Origin: a virus
Strand: one strand, 5' to 3'
Length of the DNA stretch: 50,471 nucleotides
Virus record (IMG/VR): IMGVR_UViG_3300046747_000082
Span: 1 to 50,471 of that record
Part shown: in pieces, positions 1-8,598 of the stretch
Layout of the letters: the number at the start of each line of letters is the position of its first letter
Numbering within the stretch: position 1 is the stretch's first letter
Notes under the pieces: model-generated
Database searches by the model: none
What the model saw: the letters and a program-made list of their open reading frames with translations, nothing else
What the model was told of the DNA's origin: nothing
Translations under genes and position numbers: made by a program

Positions 1-37
1 CTTCTGCAGCTGCCGGTAGGCCCAGCAGCTGCAGAAG
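1..37. repeat. fold-back at contig start, likely assembly artefact
   Basis: Bases 1-13 are the exact reverse complement of bases 25-37, making a short inverted repeat at the very tip. At the other end of the window the bases before the shared overlap (50335-50345) are different and keep the reading frame of the join-spanning gene. Bases 1-11 are therefore best read as a chimeric fold-back rather than genuine genome. Confidence 0.75.
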
Positions 38-137
38 CTAGTGCTGGCCGAAGGGCAGTGAGGGATGTAGTGCAGAAAGCAGCTCCGTATGTCAGTGGAG
101 CAGCAAAGGTTATCGGCTCAGTAGCGGATAAGCTTCT
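12..137. repeat. terminal overlap, left copy
   Basis: This 126-base stretch is identical to 50346-50471. A gene is continuous across the join, so the simplest reading is a circularly assembled genome (a circular or terminally redundant, permuted phage molecule) rather than two biological repeats. A short fixed terminal repeat as in T7 is possible but would not normally lie inside a gene. Confidence 0.9.
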
Positions 138-225
138 TTCAGTTGAAACTGGCGTAGCTGGTCGGATTGTCGAATTGGCAAACCCCGATACCGGCATAGA
201 TCCCAAATACAAGGAGCCAATCTAA
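12..225 (+). CDS. 3' part of join-spanning small protein
   Basis: This is the C-terminal half of the gene that starts at 50134. The frame continues over the 126-base overlap and stops with TAA at 223-225, whose last A is the first base of the next ATG. The encoded part is rich in Ala, Gly and Val and predicted to be mildly hydrophobic (around APYVSGAAKVIGSVADKLLS), ending in a polar tail. It lies in a run of small genes between the tail fibre gene and the terminase, so a minor virion or accessory structural role is likely, but no family is recognised. Confidence 0.8.
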
Positions 226-419
226 TGGCTATGATTCATCCGTCGCGTTCCTTTCCGGTAGACTCCATGGGAGCTCCGCTAGGCCGTGACTCGTATTACA
301 TGTCCCCGCAATCGGAGCATTATACGGACAAGCATCACCACGATTCGCGTTCAGTCGCAGTTCGTAGTGAGAAAGCTGCCGCTATGCCTGATGTCTGGGG
401 CCGTCGGCGAGCAGTTTAA
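225..419 (+). CDS. hypothetical small protein (64 aa)
   Basis: The ATG overlaps the previous stop (TAATG), which suggests translational coupling. The product has a His/Asp patch (DKHHHD) and an Arg-rich C-terminus (WGRRRAV), with no membrane segment. It is the second of a chain of five small genes with near-zero spacing between the fibre and packaging genes. No family is recognised. Confidence 0.65.
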   Translation: MAMIHPSRSFPVDSMGAPLGRDSYYMSPQSEHYTDKHHHDSRSVAVRSEKAAAMPDVWGRRRAV

Positions 420-420
420 T

Positions 421-573
421 ATGGCATACTCGACGAAAGCTCTAATCCCTGATGGTGCATCCGCTGGTGCGATTCCCGTACCTCTGGCTGCTCCGAATCG
501 TCCGGTGAACGTTCTGCCGGGTGCTACTTCAGTTAACACCTATCAGCCGTTCGGCGATAAGAGGACTAACTAA
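421..573 (+). CDS. hypothetical small protein (50 aa)
   Basis: A longer frame opens at 286, but the ATG at 421 lies one base after the previous stop and gives a compact product beginning MAYSTKALIPDG; the upstream part would overlap the preceding gene almost entirely. The product is low in charge and rich in Pro, Ala and Val, as seen in small virion proteins. Function is unknown. Confidence 0.6.
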   Translation: MAYSTKALIPDGASAGAIPVPLAAPNRPVNVLPGATSVNTYQPFGDKRTN

Positions 574-574
574 A

Positions 575-661
575 ATGGCAATGGCAAGCGAATCGCAAAC
601 TTGGCACGCAAATGCTAAGAATCTGTTTCGCCCGATCTCTCAAGTTCGGACGAACCGATAA
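575..661 (+). CDS. hypothetical micro-protein (28 aa)
   Basis: A 28-codon frame begins MAMASESQTWHANAK and ends in TAA, whose last base is the A of the next ATG at 661. It is kept because it fills the gap exactly between two genes and follows the same TAATG coupling as its neighbours. It is polar and weakly basic. No function can be assigned. Confidence 0.5.
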   Translation: MAMASESQTWHANAKNLFRPISQVRTNR

Positions 662-1041
662 TGGCCGCTTCGACAGCTCCACTGATTCAAGAAGCTGTCA
701 ATCAGGCTATGATTGGTGTCGAAGGTAAGATCCCTGCGAAGGGTTCCCCCGCTGGCACTGAGATTACTGATGCTAGGATGGAAGATTATAAATTCCGTCA
801 TATTATTGACGTCCACAATGATAATGTCCGTAAGGGCACTACATGGACGCATGGAGCTACGGGCGGAGAAACCTCAGTCCTAGCATCCTCAGTCGATGAT
901 CAGATGATTCCCGGTTACGTAAAAGGTAAACTGGTAGATATAAACAATCCTAAGAATCGTCAAGACTTTCCGCATTTTGGTACTTGGCAAGAAGCTGAGA
1001 AACAATATGCTGACTTCCACAAACGTAGGTTCGGGAACTAA
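661..1041 (+). CDS. hypothetical protein (126 aa)
   Basis: Starts in a TAATG overlap. The protein is soluble, with a central segment rich in His, Asp and Asn (DVHNDNVRKG) and an aromatic basic C-terminus ending FHKRRFGN. It stands in the fibre-to-terminase interval among small probable structural genes. Not recognised as a known family. Confidence 0.7.
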   Translation: MAASTAPLIQEAVNQAMIGVEGKIPAKGSPAGTEITDARMEDYKFRHIIDVHNDNVRKGTTWTHGATGGETSVLASSVDDQMIPGYVKGKLVDINNPKNRQDFPHFGTWQEAEKQYADFHKRRFGN

Positions 1042-1043
1042 GA

Positions 1044-1976
1044 ATGGCTGATAAACCTAAGAAGCCGTCTAGCATGGCGTATAAGCCGGGGGAAGCTCCG
1101 GAAATTGGTGCGCCTCCGATTCGTCGTGGAACTGGTGAGGCTATCAACTCCCCAATTAATCGAATTAAAGTTCCGCACCTTTACAGTAATGGAAATAAAT
1201 CTTTTGGCGAAGATCAGTCAATGCAACGTATTGACTATAACAACCTAACGGTTACACAACGCACTCACTTCGATGAAGGTACGTTAGCTTACCGGAAAGA
1301 TCTGATTGATACTCTGCATGATAAAGACCTACAAGATCGTTATCGCGCAACAGAAAATAAAACTAATAATCGAGCTCAGTCTCGACTTTGGGAATACGCT
1401 ACGGATAAACGTCGCCTCGGGGATATGGCTGCAGAAGAGTATGCAACTACCGGTAAAACGGGTGGCCCACTCTCTACCCTCGCGGCTAGCTCTATCCAAC
1501 GCCTTAAGGCGCGAGAGAGCAAACTATATAACTTCTTGAACCCGATGGAAAAACTAGAAGCTAGAGCTTCTATCAGTGAACGGAATATTATCAAATCCCT
1601 TGAAGATGACAAGAAGGTTATCGCTCCTGATAAAGCGGCTTCTATGGAAGAGCGTAGTAATCGACTAAGTAGACTTGAGGGTAAAGCTTCTGATTATCTC
1701 GGCGATCGTATGGATCGTAGTACAGGCTTACCTTCGACTCAACAAGCTAAAGATTATGTTGAAAAGGTAGCTAACAGTTTCCGACGCAGCGTAGCTCGTG
1801 TTGGTAATGTTGCAGGAAAACTTGGAAAAGGGCTAGGTATAGTAGGTGAGATCAGCATGGCAGCCGATGCTGCTAACGCTCTAGTGCCGATTCGTGAGAA
1901 GCCGGCAGAAATGAAATCTCTCGATGCTCTACAGGCAGCAGCAATCGATGAAAACAATCAGCCCAGGACATATTAA
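1044..1976 (+). CDS. hypothetical virion-associated protein (310 aa)
   Basis: A strongly charged, largely helical protein. The middle (about residues 100-235) has many Lys, Glu and Arg residues consistent with coiled coil; the C-terminal part (about 240-280) is a Gly/Ala/Val stretch resembling the end of the join-spanning protein. The last base of its stop codon is shared with the following ATG. Position just before a fibre gene suggests a structural or assembly role. This is inference from context; no domain is recognised. Confidence 0.75.
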   Translation: MADKPKKPSSMAYKPGEAPEIGAPPIRRGTGEAINSPINRIKVPHLYSNGNKSFGEDQSMQRIDYNNLTVTQRTHFDEGTLAYRKDLIDTLHDKDLQDRYRATENKTNNRAQSRLWEYATDKRRLGDMAAEEYATTGKTGGPLSTLAASSIQRLKARESKLYNFLNPMEKLEARASISERNIIKSLEDDKKVIAPDKAASMEERSNRLSRLEGKASDYLGDRMDRSTGLPSTQQAKDYVEKVANSFRRSVARVGNVAGKLGKGLGIVGEISMAADAANALVPIREKPAEMKSLDALQAAAIDENNQPRTY

Positions 1977-2689
1977 TGGCAGTTCTAACTAAAGTACGCG
2001 TACCAGTATCTGATATTGCGCGGATCTCAAATGGCACTAGCAATGTTGACATTGCGAGCTCGGGATCAAACATCACTACTAACGTCTCTGGTAACTTAGT
2101 ACAGACCGCTCTGACTACTGGTATTACTATACCTGTGGGTAAGACGCTGACAGCTCCTGTGATCGCTGGTGAGCTCGTAGGGGTATCTACTGCCGCTGGT
2201 GCAACTGGTAAACTCCAGTCTAGCGCTACGAAGGTACAGGTAGGAACTACATCTGCCCACGCCACGGAGATTCTAGGTAATAGTATCGCCGGATTGTCGG
2301 TAGGCACGGACGGGAAGGTCACTCTAGGTGTACAAGGTACAGCTGGTGCTCATCTCGTCAACAAAACCTATGTAGACTCTGTAGCTGCATTGTCGTCTAT
2401 CCTTGGTACGTTCAGTACAACCGGTCAGATTAGCATCCCAACTACAACCAATACGTTGATTGTGAAATGGGGTCAGACAAACGGTCTTGGTCAGCTGACT
2501 CAGGTCACCTTTGGTGCAGCATTCCCGAATGCGATCTTCATAGCACTAGCATCCCCAGTTATGAACACCGCAGCGAGCTCGGACGGCCAACATGGCGTGT
2601 TCAACTTGCTGACGACTGGATTCCAGATCAACCAAGCTAACAAAGGCGCAGCGGTTAACCCGTGGTGCTGGATAGCAATTGGTTACTAA
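1976..2689 (+). CDS. tail fibre protein with fibre-tip C-terminal domain
   Basis: The first two thirds are repetitive Thr, Ser, Gly and Val sequence typical of a beta-structured fibre shaft. From about residue 145 it contains LIVKWGQ, VTFGAAFPNAIF and a terminal WIAIGY, the pattern of the gp53-like C-terminal domain found at the tips of many phage tail fibres. It is therefore a likely receptor-contacting or side fibre. It overlaps the small terminase gene by 11 bases. Confidence 0.8.
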   Translation: MAVLTKVRVPVSDIARISNGTSNVDIASSGSNITTNVSGNLVQTALTTGITIPVGKTLTAPVIAGELVGVSTAAGATGKLQSSATKVQVGTTSAHATEILGNSIAGLSVGTDGKVTLGVQGTAGAHLVNKTYVDSVAALSSILGTFSTTGQISIPTTTNTLIVKWGQTNGLGQLTQVTFGAAFPNAIFIALASPVMNTAASSDGQHGVFNLLTTGFQINQANKGAAVNPWCWIAIGY

Positions 2690-3248
2690 GTTTAATTCGG
2701 AGTACCATCGCGATTTCGTAGGGTTTAGCGACCCAGATCGAGATCGGACCACCCTGAAGGATGCGAATGGTCGGTATCGCATGAATATCTTCCGAGAACT
2801 TGGACGAGATGTTGCGCCTCCGATGTATACGATGTACGAACTGCCGAAAGATGATCTTCCTTCAGCTTATCAGATTTATATGCAAAGCGAATCTGAGTAT
2901 GAAGCTGCGATGAAGCTGGTTGGGTCGTGGACTCACTGGCAGCGGCTGTGTAAGTCGAATAAGTTCATGAATGGTTCTGAAATGGAATCGTGGACTGGAT
3001 TGGCTTCTTGGCGGGAAGAGAAAGAGATTAAAGATAAGGCGTACGCTTACATGCTGCTGAAAGTATCTGCTGCTGATGGTAATGTCCAAGCGCAGAAGGC
3101 AGTATTGGAAGGCGAGAAGAAGGCGGGTCAACGAGGTCGTCCCTCGAAGGCTCAGATCGAGCAAGCTGCTAAAGAAGCAGCTAAAGTTACTAATGATATC
3201 AAATCTGACTTCAGTCGGATAAGACTGGCGGCACAAAAGAGTGGCTAA
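2679..3248 (+). CDS. terminase small subunit (putative)
   Basis: The frame opens with TTG inside the end of the fibre gene and reads VTKFNSEYHRD; the first ATG lies 34 codons later and would remove a well-formed N-terminus. The product is 189 residues, mostly helical, with a basic C-terminal helix region containing GQRGRPSKAQIEQAAKEAAK, a pattern common in small terminases of podophages. It directly precedes and overlaps the large terminase, the usual place for the DNA-recognition subunit. Identification rests on context and the C-terminal motif, not on a full family match. Confidence 0.65.
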   Translation: MVTKFNSEYHRDFVGFSDPDRDRTTLKDANGRYRMNIFRELGRDVAPPMYTMYELPKDDLPSAYQIYMQSESEYEAAMKLVGSWTHWQRLCKSNKFMNGSEMESWTGLASWREEKEIKDKAYAYMLLKVSAADGNVQAQKAVLEGEKKAGQRGRPSKAQIEQAAKEAAKVTNDIKSDFSRIRLAAQKSG

Positions 3249-4806
3249 GAAAGAAGACGTAATTGACGAGTGCAGGTATAACCTGTTCGGCTTTGCACGC
3301 CTTCTCAACCCTCACTATCAGTACGGAGCAGTACATGAAGAAGTATTCGCATGGCTTTCGTCTCCTAATGCTAACCCGCGTCAGCTCTTACTTCTCCCTC
3401 GGGGGCATCTTAAGTCTCATTGTATTGCTGTGTACGCTGTATGGCGTATTACATATCAGCCTTGGATCTCAATAGTATATCTATCAGCTGGCGAAGACTT
3501 GGCGAAAGACCAGATCTACGCTATTAAAAATATGATGACCTCGGAAACGTACCGACGGTACTGGCCCGAGATGCTGAGTGGAGAAGAGAAAAGCCGTGAA
3601 CAATGGTCAGCCTACTCGTTCAATGTGGACCACCCTGAGAGAAAGCGGCGGTCTATTCGGGATCATACGCTCATCGTTAAAACCGTTAAGGCGAATGCGA
3701 TCGGACTTCACTGCGATCTGCTCATCCCTGATGACGTGGTTATTCCTCAGTTTGCTGATACTGCTGTGGGTAGGGCTGAAGTTAACAGGTCTCTTGCTCA
3801 GTTCGGCTCGATCCTTAATCCGAACGGTGAGATCAAGGCTGTAGGGACACGGTACAATCCGGAAGATGCATACCAAGGTATGATCGACGCGGAGTATCCT
3901 CTGTGGAACGAAGAGCATCATAAATTTATAGGGAAACGAAAACTCTGGGATATATTCCAGAGAGAAGCGGAAGATGAAGGAAACGGAACTGGAAGATTTA
4001 TTTGGCCTAGAGTCGTTGATGCAGGAACCGGAGACTCATACGGATTCGATCAACAAACGCTTGCAATCATTAAAGCGGAGTATGAGTCAAAAGGACAACT
4101 CGTACAGTTCTACTGCCAGTACTACAATGACCCCAACGCGATCGATACTCAAAGAATCACAAGAGGATCTTTCCAGTATTATGATCGAGGACTTGCTTTC
4201 GTTAGACCGGGCTCTGTTAGTATCGGCTCGACAAAGCTCTCAGTCTTCGCAGCTATGGACGTGGCTTGGTCGGATTCGGCGTCTGCTGACTACACAGCAA
4301 TCTCAGTCATCGGAGTAGACAGTGAGTGGAACATTTTCGTACTGGATCTGGTCCAGTTCAAAACGGCTAACTTTGCGGAATATTATAATTCCGTCATTGA
4401 GCTCCACTACAAATGGGGATTCAAAAAGATCAGGGTTGAAACGAATGCGGGCGGTCAATTCGTTGCACAAGAGCTCGAACGGCTTATACGGCAGAATGGC
4501 GACATACTCGTCGTCGAAGGTAAGTCAACCCAAAAGAGCCAAGGTAATAAGTTTGAGCGGAAAGCCGCTACTCTTGAGTGGCGTTATTCAGCCAAAAAGA
4601 TCTGGCATTTTCAGGGCGGCCTAATCAGAGAATTGGAAGACCAAGTAATCTTGGACAGACCACGGCACGACGACTTGGTTGACGCTTTTGTAAGCGCTAT
4701 CGATGTCGCGAAGCCACCGGGTAAGCGTACCCGAGAAACATTCCATATGGATACAAACGTAGTTTACGACCGTCGATTCGGCGGACGACGAGGAAGAGCA
4801 GCATGA
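3241..4806 (+). CDS. terL: terminase large subunit
   Basis: The DNA-packaging motor: an N-terminal ATPase and a C-terminal RNase H-like nuclease, 521 residues. The Walker A-like segment is LLLPRGHLKSH (about residue 50) and the Walker B segment is LLIPDDVVIP (about 160). The nuclease acidic residues appear in FAAMDVAWSD (about 340) and HDDLVDAFVSA (about 480). The start is GTG, giving MAKKED. It overlaps the small subunit by 8 bases and the portal by 4, so the three are almost certainly co-translated. Confidence 0.93.
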   Translation: MAKKEDVIDECRYNLFGFARLLNPHYQYGAVHEEVFAWLSSPNANPRQLLLLPRGHLKSHCIAVYAVWRITYQPWISIVYLSAGEDLAKDQIYAIKNMMTSETYRRYWPEMLSGEEKSREQWSAYSFNVDHPERKRRSIRDHTLIVKTVKANAIGLHCDLLIPDDVVIPQFADTAVGRAEVNRSLAQFGSILNPNGEIKAVGTRYNPEDAYQGMIDAEYPLWNEEHHKFIGKRKLWDIFQREAEDEGNGTGRFIWPRVVDAGTGDSYGFDQQTLAIIKAEYESKGQLVQFYCQYYNDPNAIDTQRITRGSFQYYDRGLAFVRPGSVSIGSTKLSVFAAMDVAWSDSASADYTAISVIGVDSEWNIFVLDLVQFKTANFAEYYNSVIELHYKWGFKKIRVETNAGGQFVAQELERLIRQNGDILVVEGKSTQKSQGNKFERKAATLEWRYSAKKIWHFQGGLIRELEDQVILDRPRHDDLVDAFVSAIDVAKPPGKRTRETFHMDTNVVYDRRFGGRRGRAA

Positions 4807-6677
4807 GCATTGGTTCAGGCGTTGGTGATGGCATTGATTTTGCCGTTATATTTGAACGCCGACAAGACCTTCTAGCGTCGCATATCAGCGCGCTGTGGAC
4901 GCAATGGCAGTCCAACAAGACAGCAGCGATGGCGCGGTGGGATGAAGTCCTACGGTACGTATTCGCTACGTCTACGAAAGATACGACGAACGAAACGACT
5001 ACGGACTGGAGTAACACTACTCACAGGCCGAAACTGGGTAACATTTATGATACCCTGACGATCAACTATGACTTCGCAAACTTCCCTAACCGGGAATGGC
5101 TACGATGGCAAGGTGGCGACCAAGAGTCAGCCACGCAAGAGAAAGCGAAGATAGTTGAATCGTATATGCATACGAAGCACAACACGAGAGCATCAGGATT
5201 CCGAGATGTGGCACGTCTTCTACAGTCTGACTGGACTATCTTTGGCAACTGCTTTGCAGCTGTCGATTACGTACGCGAGTATGTTACTAATCCGGTTGAC
5301 GGTACTATTACTACCGCTTATATAGGTCCACGCATCAATCGTATTGATCCGCGTGACATCTGTATGAACCCGGCAGCTACGTCATTCCGTTCTACTCCGA
5401 AGATTATTCGCAGTATGTTTACGATTGCAGACCTGCATCGTATCATTGAAGAACGGCCAGATCAGCAGCACTTCCGCGAGATCCTCGCTGTAGCGCTGAA
5501 GAATCGTGGTGGAGCTCGTCGCTTCGATAGCGCTGATATCAACAAGGATATGTCTCTCAGCTTCGACGGATTCTCAACGACCTATCAATACCTCAACTCG
5601 GGATTGGTAGAGGTTCTAGAGTTCATGGGAGATCTGTACGATTGGAATACCAACTCGTACAAGAAGAACCATGTCATCACTACCGTTGACCGCTGGGTTG
5701 TAGTACGTGACGAAGAGATCAAAACTTGGTCTGGTCGTCCTAACGTATTCCATTGCGGTTGGCGTGACCGTGTAGGTAACCTCTGGGCACAAGGCCCGCT
5801 AGATAACCTCGTCGGTCTTCAGTACAGGATGAACCATCTTGAAAACGCTCGCGCAGATGCATTTGACCAAATGCTTGATCCGGATATGGTTTTCCAAGGC
5901 GATCCAGAAGAGATTGTCCAGATCGGTGGCGCCAAGCACTACTACATGCCAGAGGGTGGCAACGTCACTCCTCTTCGTCCTGACACTACAGTTCTCTCTG
6001 CTGATTTGCAGATTAAGGAACTTGAGTCGATCATGGAGATGTACGCCTTGGCTCCGCGTGAGGCTTTGGGGATTAGATCACCAGGCGAGAAAACTGCATT
6101 CGAAGTACAAGAGCTCACTAATGCAGCTGGCCGAGCTTTCCAACACAAGGTAGACAAGTTCCAAGAATTCTTGGAAGATGTTGTTAACGCTGAGCTGGAA
6201 GTATCGGTAGATAACTTGGATCAGACTGACGTGATCGAAGTCGTTGATGACGACCTTGGCGCTGTTCAGTTCATGACGATTACCAAGGCTGACATTATGT
6301 CAACTGGTAAGCTGATCCCAATTGGTGCTCGACACTTTGCTCGCAATAACCAGATTGCTCAATCTCTGTCGCAGCTTCAGCAAGGTCCGCTACAAGATCC
6401 GGAAGTGGCTCAACACTTCAGCTCGGTAGCTCTGGCCACGATGTATCAAGACTTGCTTGACACGGGTGATGACAAGATCCCGCTCGTTAAGCCTTATGTT
6501 CGTATTGAAGAACGCCTGCAAAGTCAGCGTAAGGCTCAGGTCGCAGAAGACCAAGCAGCGCTCGAATCGCAGATCTCAGGAGGAGTTCCACTTGGAACAG
6601 GAAACAATAGTCCCCAGCAACAGCAAGCACCGGCTCAGCCCGGCGCTGTCCAAAGGACTCTCGGAGGCGGACGCTGA
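4803..6677 (+). CDS. portal (head-to-tail connector) protein
   Basis: A 624-residue protein immediately after terL with an ATGA overlap. Long helical segments, a conserved central region around DRVGNLWAQGPLDNL and the acidic segment QTDVIEVVDDDLGAVQF are typical of podophage portals, which form the dodecameric ring through which DNA is packaged and to which the tail attaches. It is longer than T7 gp8 (536 aa). The C-terminus is Gln/Pro-rich. A second gene begins inside its last 86 bases. Confidence 0.88.
   Translation: MSIGSGVGDGIDFAVIFERRQDLLASHISALWTQWQSNKTAAMARWDEVLRYVFATSTKDTTNETTTDWSNTTHRPKLGNIYDTLTINYDFANFPNREWLRWQGGDQESATQEKAKIVESYMHTKHNTRASGFRDVARLLQSDWTIFGNCFAAVDYVREYVTNPVDGTITTAYIGPRINRIDPRDICMNPAATSFRSTPKIIRSMFTIADLHRIIEERPDQQHFREILAVALKNRGGARRFDSADINKDMSLSFDGFSTTYQYLNSGLVEVLEFMGDLYDWNTNSYKKNHVITTVDRWVVVRDEEIKTWSGRPNVFHCGWRDRVGNLWAQGPLDNLVGLQYRMNHLENARADAFDQMLDPDMVFQGDPEEIVQIGGAKHYYMPEGGNVTPLRPDTTVLSADLQIKELESIMEMYALAPREALGIRSPGEKTAFEVQELTNAAGRAFQHKVDKFQEFLEDVVNAELEVSVDNLDQTDVIEVVDDDLGAVQFMTITKADIMSTGKLIPIGARHFARNNQIAQSLSQLQQGPLQDPEVAQHFSSVALATMYQDLLDTGDDKIPLVKPYVRIEERLQSQRKAQVAEDQAALESQISGGVPLGTGNNSPQQQQAPAQPGAVQRTLGGGR
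6578..6583 (+). promoter_or_regulatory. ribosome binding site AGGAGG for the TTG start at 6592
   Basis: A six-base perfect Shine-Dalgarno sequence within the portal coding region, spaced 8 bases from TTG. It decides the start of the small gene between portal and scaffold. Confidence 0.65.
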
Positions 6678-6873
6678 CGCGTTGACGGCTTCGTTTGGAC
6701 GAGCCCGTAAGGTGCTCAAGAGTCTGAATAGTTACTTCTCGAAAGAGTCGATAACAGGACTCAGGGAGATGGATTCTCCCAAATCGTTTGAAGGCCCGGA
6801 CTGGGCCTCCCGGCACGCATGGTATGCCGGTTATAGATACGCCATGCGACGAGGAGTAGAGTTAACAAAATGA
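6592..6873 (+). CDS. hypothetical protein starting at TTG inside the portal gene (93 aa)
   Basis: The frame has no good ATG: the one at 6457 lies deep in the portal gene and has no ribosome binding site. A perfect AGGAGG at 6578-6583 sits 8 bases before a TTG at 6592, so that start is chosen. The product is charged and helical in its first half, with an aromatic end (WASRHAWYAGYRYAMRRG). It ends in a 4-base overlap with the scaffold gene. Its place between portal and scaffold suggests a small head-assembly protein. Confidence 0.65.
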   Translation: MEQETIVPSNSKHRLSPALSKGLSEADADALTASFGRARKVLKSLNSYFSKESITGLREMDSPKSFEGPDWASRHAWYAGYRYAMRRGVELTK

Positions 6874-7571
6874 CCAATGAATTTGGCAAGGGTGGCGACA
6901 CCACCTCAATGGAAACCCACCAGGACGACAAACCGGGTCTGGGAATTGATATGACGGCTGATGAAGTGGCCGCACTGAAAAAGCGTGACGAGAATGCACA
7001 ACCGCATATCTCGCGCTTAGAGACAGAGAATAAGCAGCTCAGAGATGAGCTAGCCAAAGCTGCTGCTAAACTCGATAGTGCCACCGTTCTCGATGACGTC
7101 ATGGCTAGACTTGACAACAAGGATGGCCAAGGGGTAACCCCCGATCAAGTAGCTGATCTCGTAGAGAAACGAATTCAGCAAAAAACACAAACGAACCGAG
7201 AAGAAGCGAACTGGAATACAGTCGTAACTAAATTGGTAGCTCAACACGGTAGCTTTGAAAAAGCAGACGCAGCGATCATACAGAAAGCGCGTGAGCTTCA
7301 AATGAGTGTCAGTGAGGCAACCAGATTGGCGAAACAAGCTCCAGCAGCTTTCGAACGTCTTTTTGTGAATACAGCTCAGTCGATTCCGTCTCAACAGACG
7401 ACGACTTCAGCTACACAACAATCCGCACAGTCAGTGGCTCCAGCAGGAGCAGTTGACGATCTTGAAACGAAGCGTAAGTATTACAATGACCTTCGGCGTA
7501 AAAACCCGAACAAGTATTGGAACGTACAGACGCAGATGCAATATCGTCGAGACATGGGCTTTGCAGATTAA
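6870..7571 (+). CDS. capsid scaffolding protein (putative)
   Basis: A 233-residue, highly charged protein with a long coiled-coil segment (about residues 30-75, Lys/Glu/Leu heptads), a Gln/Thr/Ser-rich low-complexity linker (about 170-195) and a basic C-terminal helix (ETKRKYYNDLRRKNPNKYW). Scaffolds of T7-like phages share this layout: acidic coiled coil, then a basic capsid-binding C-terminus. It lies between the portal region and the capsid gene, the standard scaffold position. Confidence 0.8.
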   Translation: MTNEFGKGGDTTSMETHQDDKPGLGIDMTADEVAALKKRDENAQPHISRLETENKQLRDELAKAAAKLDSATVLDDVMARLDNKDGQGVTPDQVADLVEKRIQQKTQTNREEANWNTVVTKLVAQHGSFEKADAAIIQKARELQMSVSEATRLAKQAPAAFERLFVNTAQSIPSQQTTTSATQQSAQSVAPAGAVDDLETKRKYYNDLRRKNPNKYWNVQTQMQYRRDMGFAD

Positions 7572-7599
7572 TATCAACTTTAATATGTGGAAAATTTAA

Positions 7600-8580
7600 A
7601 TGTCTGCTATGGACAGTGTTTGGGGTAATACTCACCTCAAGCGAGCGGAAACGTTTAATGCACAGTTGAAGGAAATGTTCCAAGACCAGCTTTTTGCACA
7701 AGCTTGGGTACGGATGATTAACGATTTCGGTGATGGTGATAACTACAAAATTAGCACCCTCGGCGAATTGGCGATTGACCAAATGTCGGAAGCTGTATCG
7801 CTCCCAGAGCGTCGGCCTGACACTGGTCAGTTCGTATTCAACATCAACGAATTCGTTGGTGTCAAGGTTCCTTATACGGACCGTTTCCTTGAAGACGACT
7901 TCCTTGCACCGGCAGCTATTGCAGCTTTGCCGCGTAAGATGAAGCGTGCATTTGACGAATATTACGAAACGCAAGTTCTGAAACTGCAGCGCGTACAAAC
8001 GAACAACTCCTCGAACACGATTAACGGTGGCCGTCACCGTATCACTGCTTCGGGTACGACTCGTACGTTCGCTCTGAAAGACATCGCGTACGCGCGTTAC
8101 GTACTTCAGAAGGCGAAAGCACCGTTGACCAATCTGGTCGCGATTGTTGATCCGTCCTTCGAATTCAATACCAACATTACCTCGACCATCACCGACATTA
8201 GCAATAATGCCCGTTGGGAAGGTATCATCGAAACTGGTATGGGTCTCCCGGACGGCGTTCGCTGGCTGCGGAACATCTATGGTTTCGACTTCTATGTTAG
8301 TGATTACCTCGATAGCGAAACCGCTGTTGAAGGCTCTCTGACGACCTACAACGGTACTAACGTTGCAACGGTTGTTGGTGACAAAGCTAACATCTTCATG
8401 ACCCTGGCTGATGACGAATGCAAGCCGTTTATTGGTGCCTGGCGCCGTACCCCGAAAATCGTTTCGTGGCGCGACGAAGACATTGAAACGGAATACCATC
8501 AATTGTCGGCTCGTTTTGGTCTCAACCTTTATCGTCCGGAAAGCTTGGTAACAATCTTTACGTCGACGACCCTTAACTAA
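7600..8580 (+). CDS. major capsid protein
   Basis: A 326-residue protein directly after the scaffold, in the position and size range of HK97-fold capsid proteins of podophages. It lacks signal or membrane segments and uses frequent common codons, as expected for an abundant product. Recognisable segments include the N-arm, a central YYETQVLKLQRVQ helix and a C-terminal region with YHQLSARFGLNLYRPE. It starts 28 bases after the scaffold stop in an AT-rich leader. Confidence 0.85.
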   Translation: MSAMDSVWGNTHLKRAETFNAQLKEMFQDQLFAQAWVRMINDFGDGDNYKISTLGELAIDQMSEAVSLPERRPDTGQFVFNINEFVGVKVPYTDRFLEDDFLAPAAIAALPRKMKRAFDEYYETQVLKLQRVQTNNSSNTINGGRHRITASGTTRTFALKDIAYARYVLQKAKAPLTNLVAIVDPSFEFNTNITSTITDISNNARWEGIIETGMGLPDGVRWLRNIYGFDFYVSDYLDSETAVEGSLTTYNGTNVATVVGDKANIFMTLADDECKPFIGAWRRTPKIVSWRDEDIETEYHQLSARFGLNLYRPESLVTIFTSTTLN

Positions 8581-8598
8581 GACTAGGAGCATTATAGA

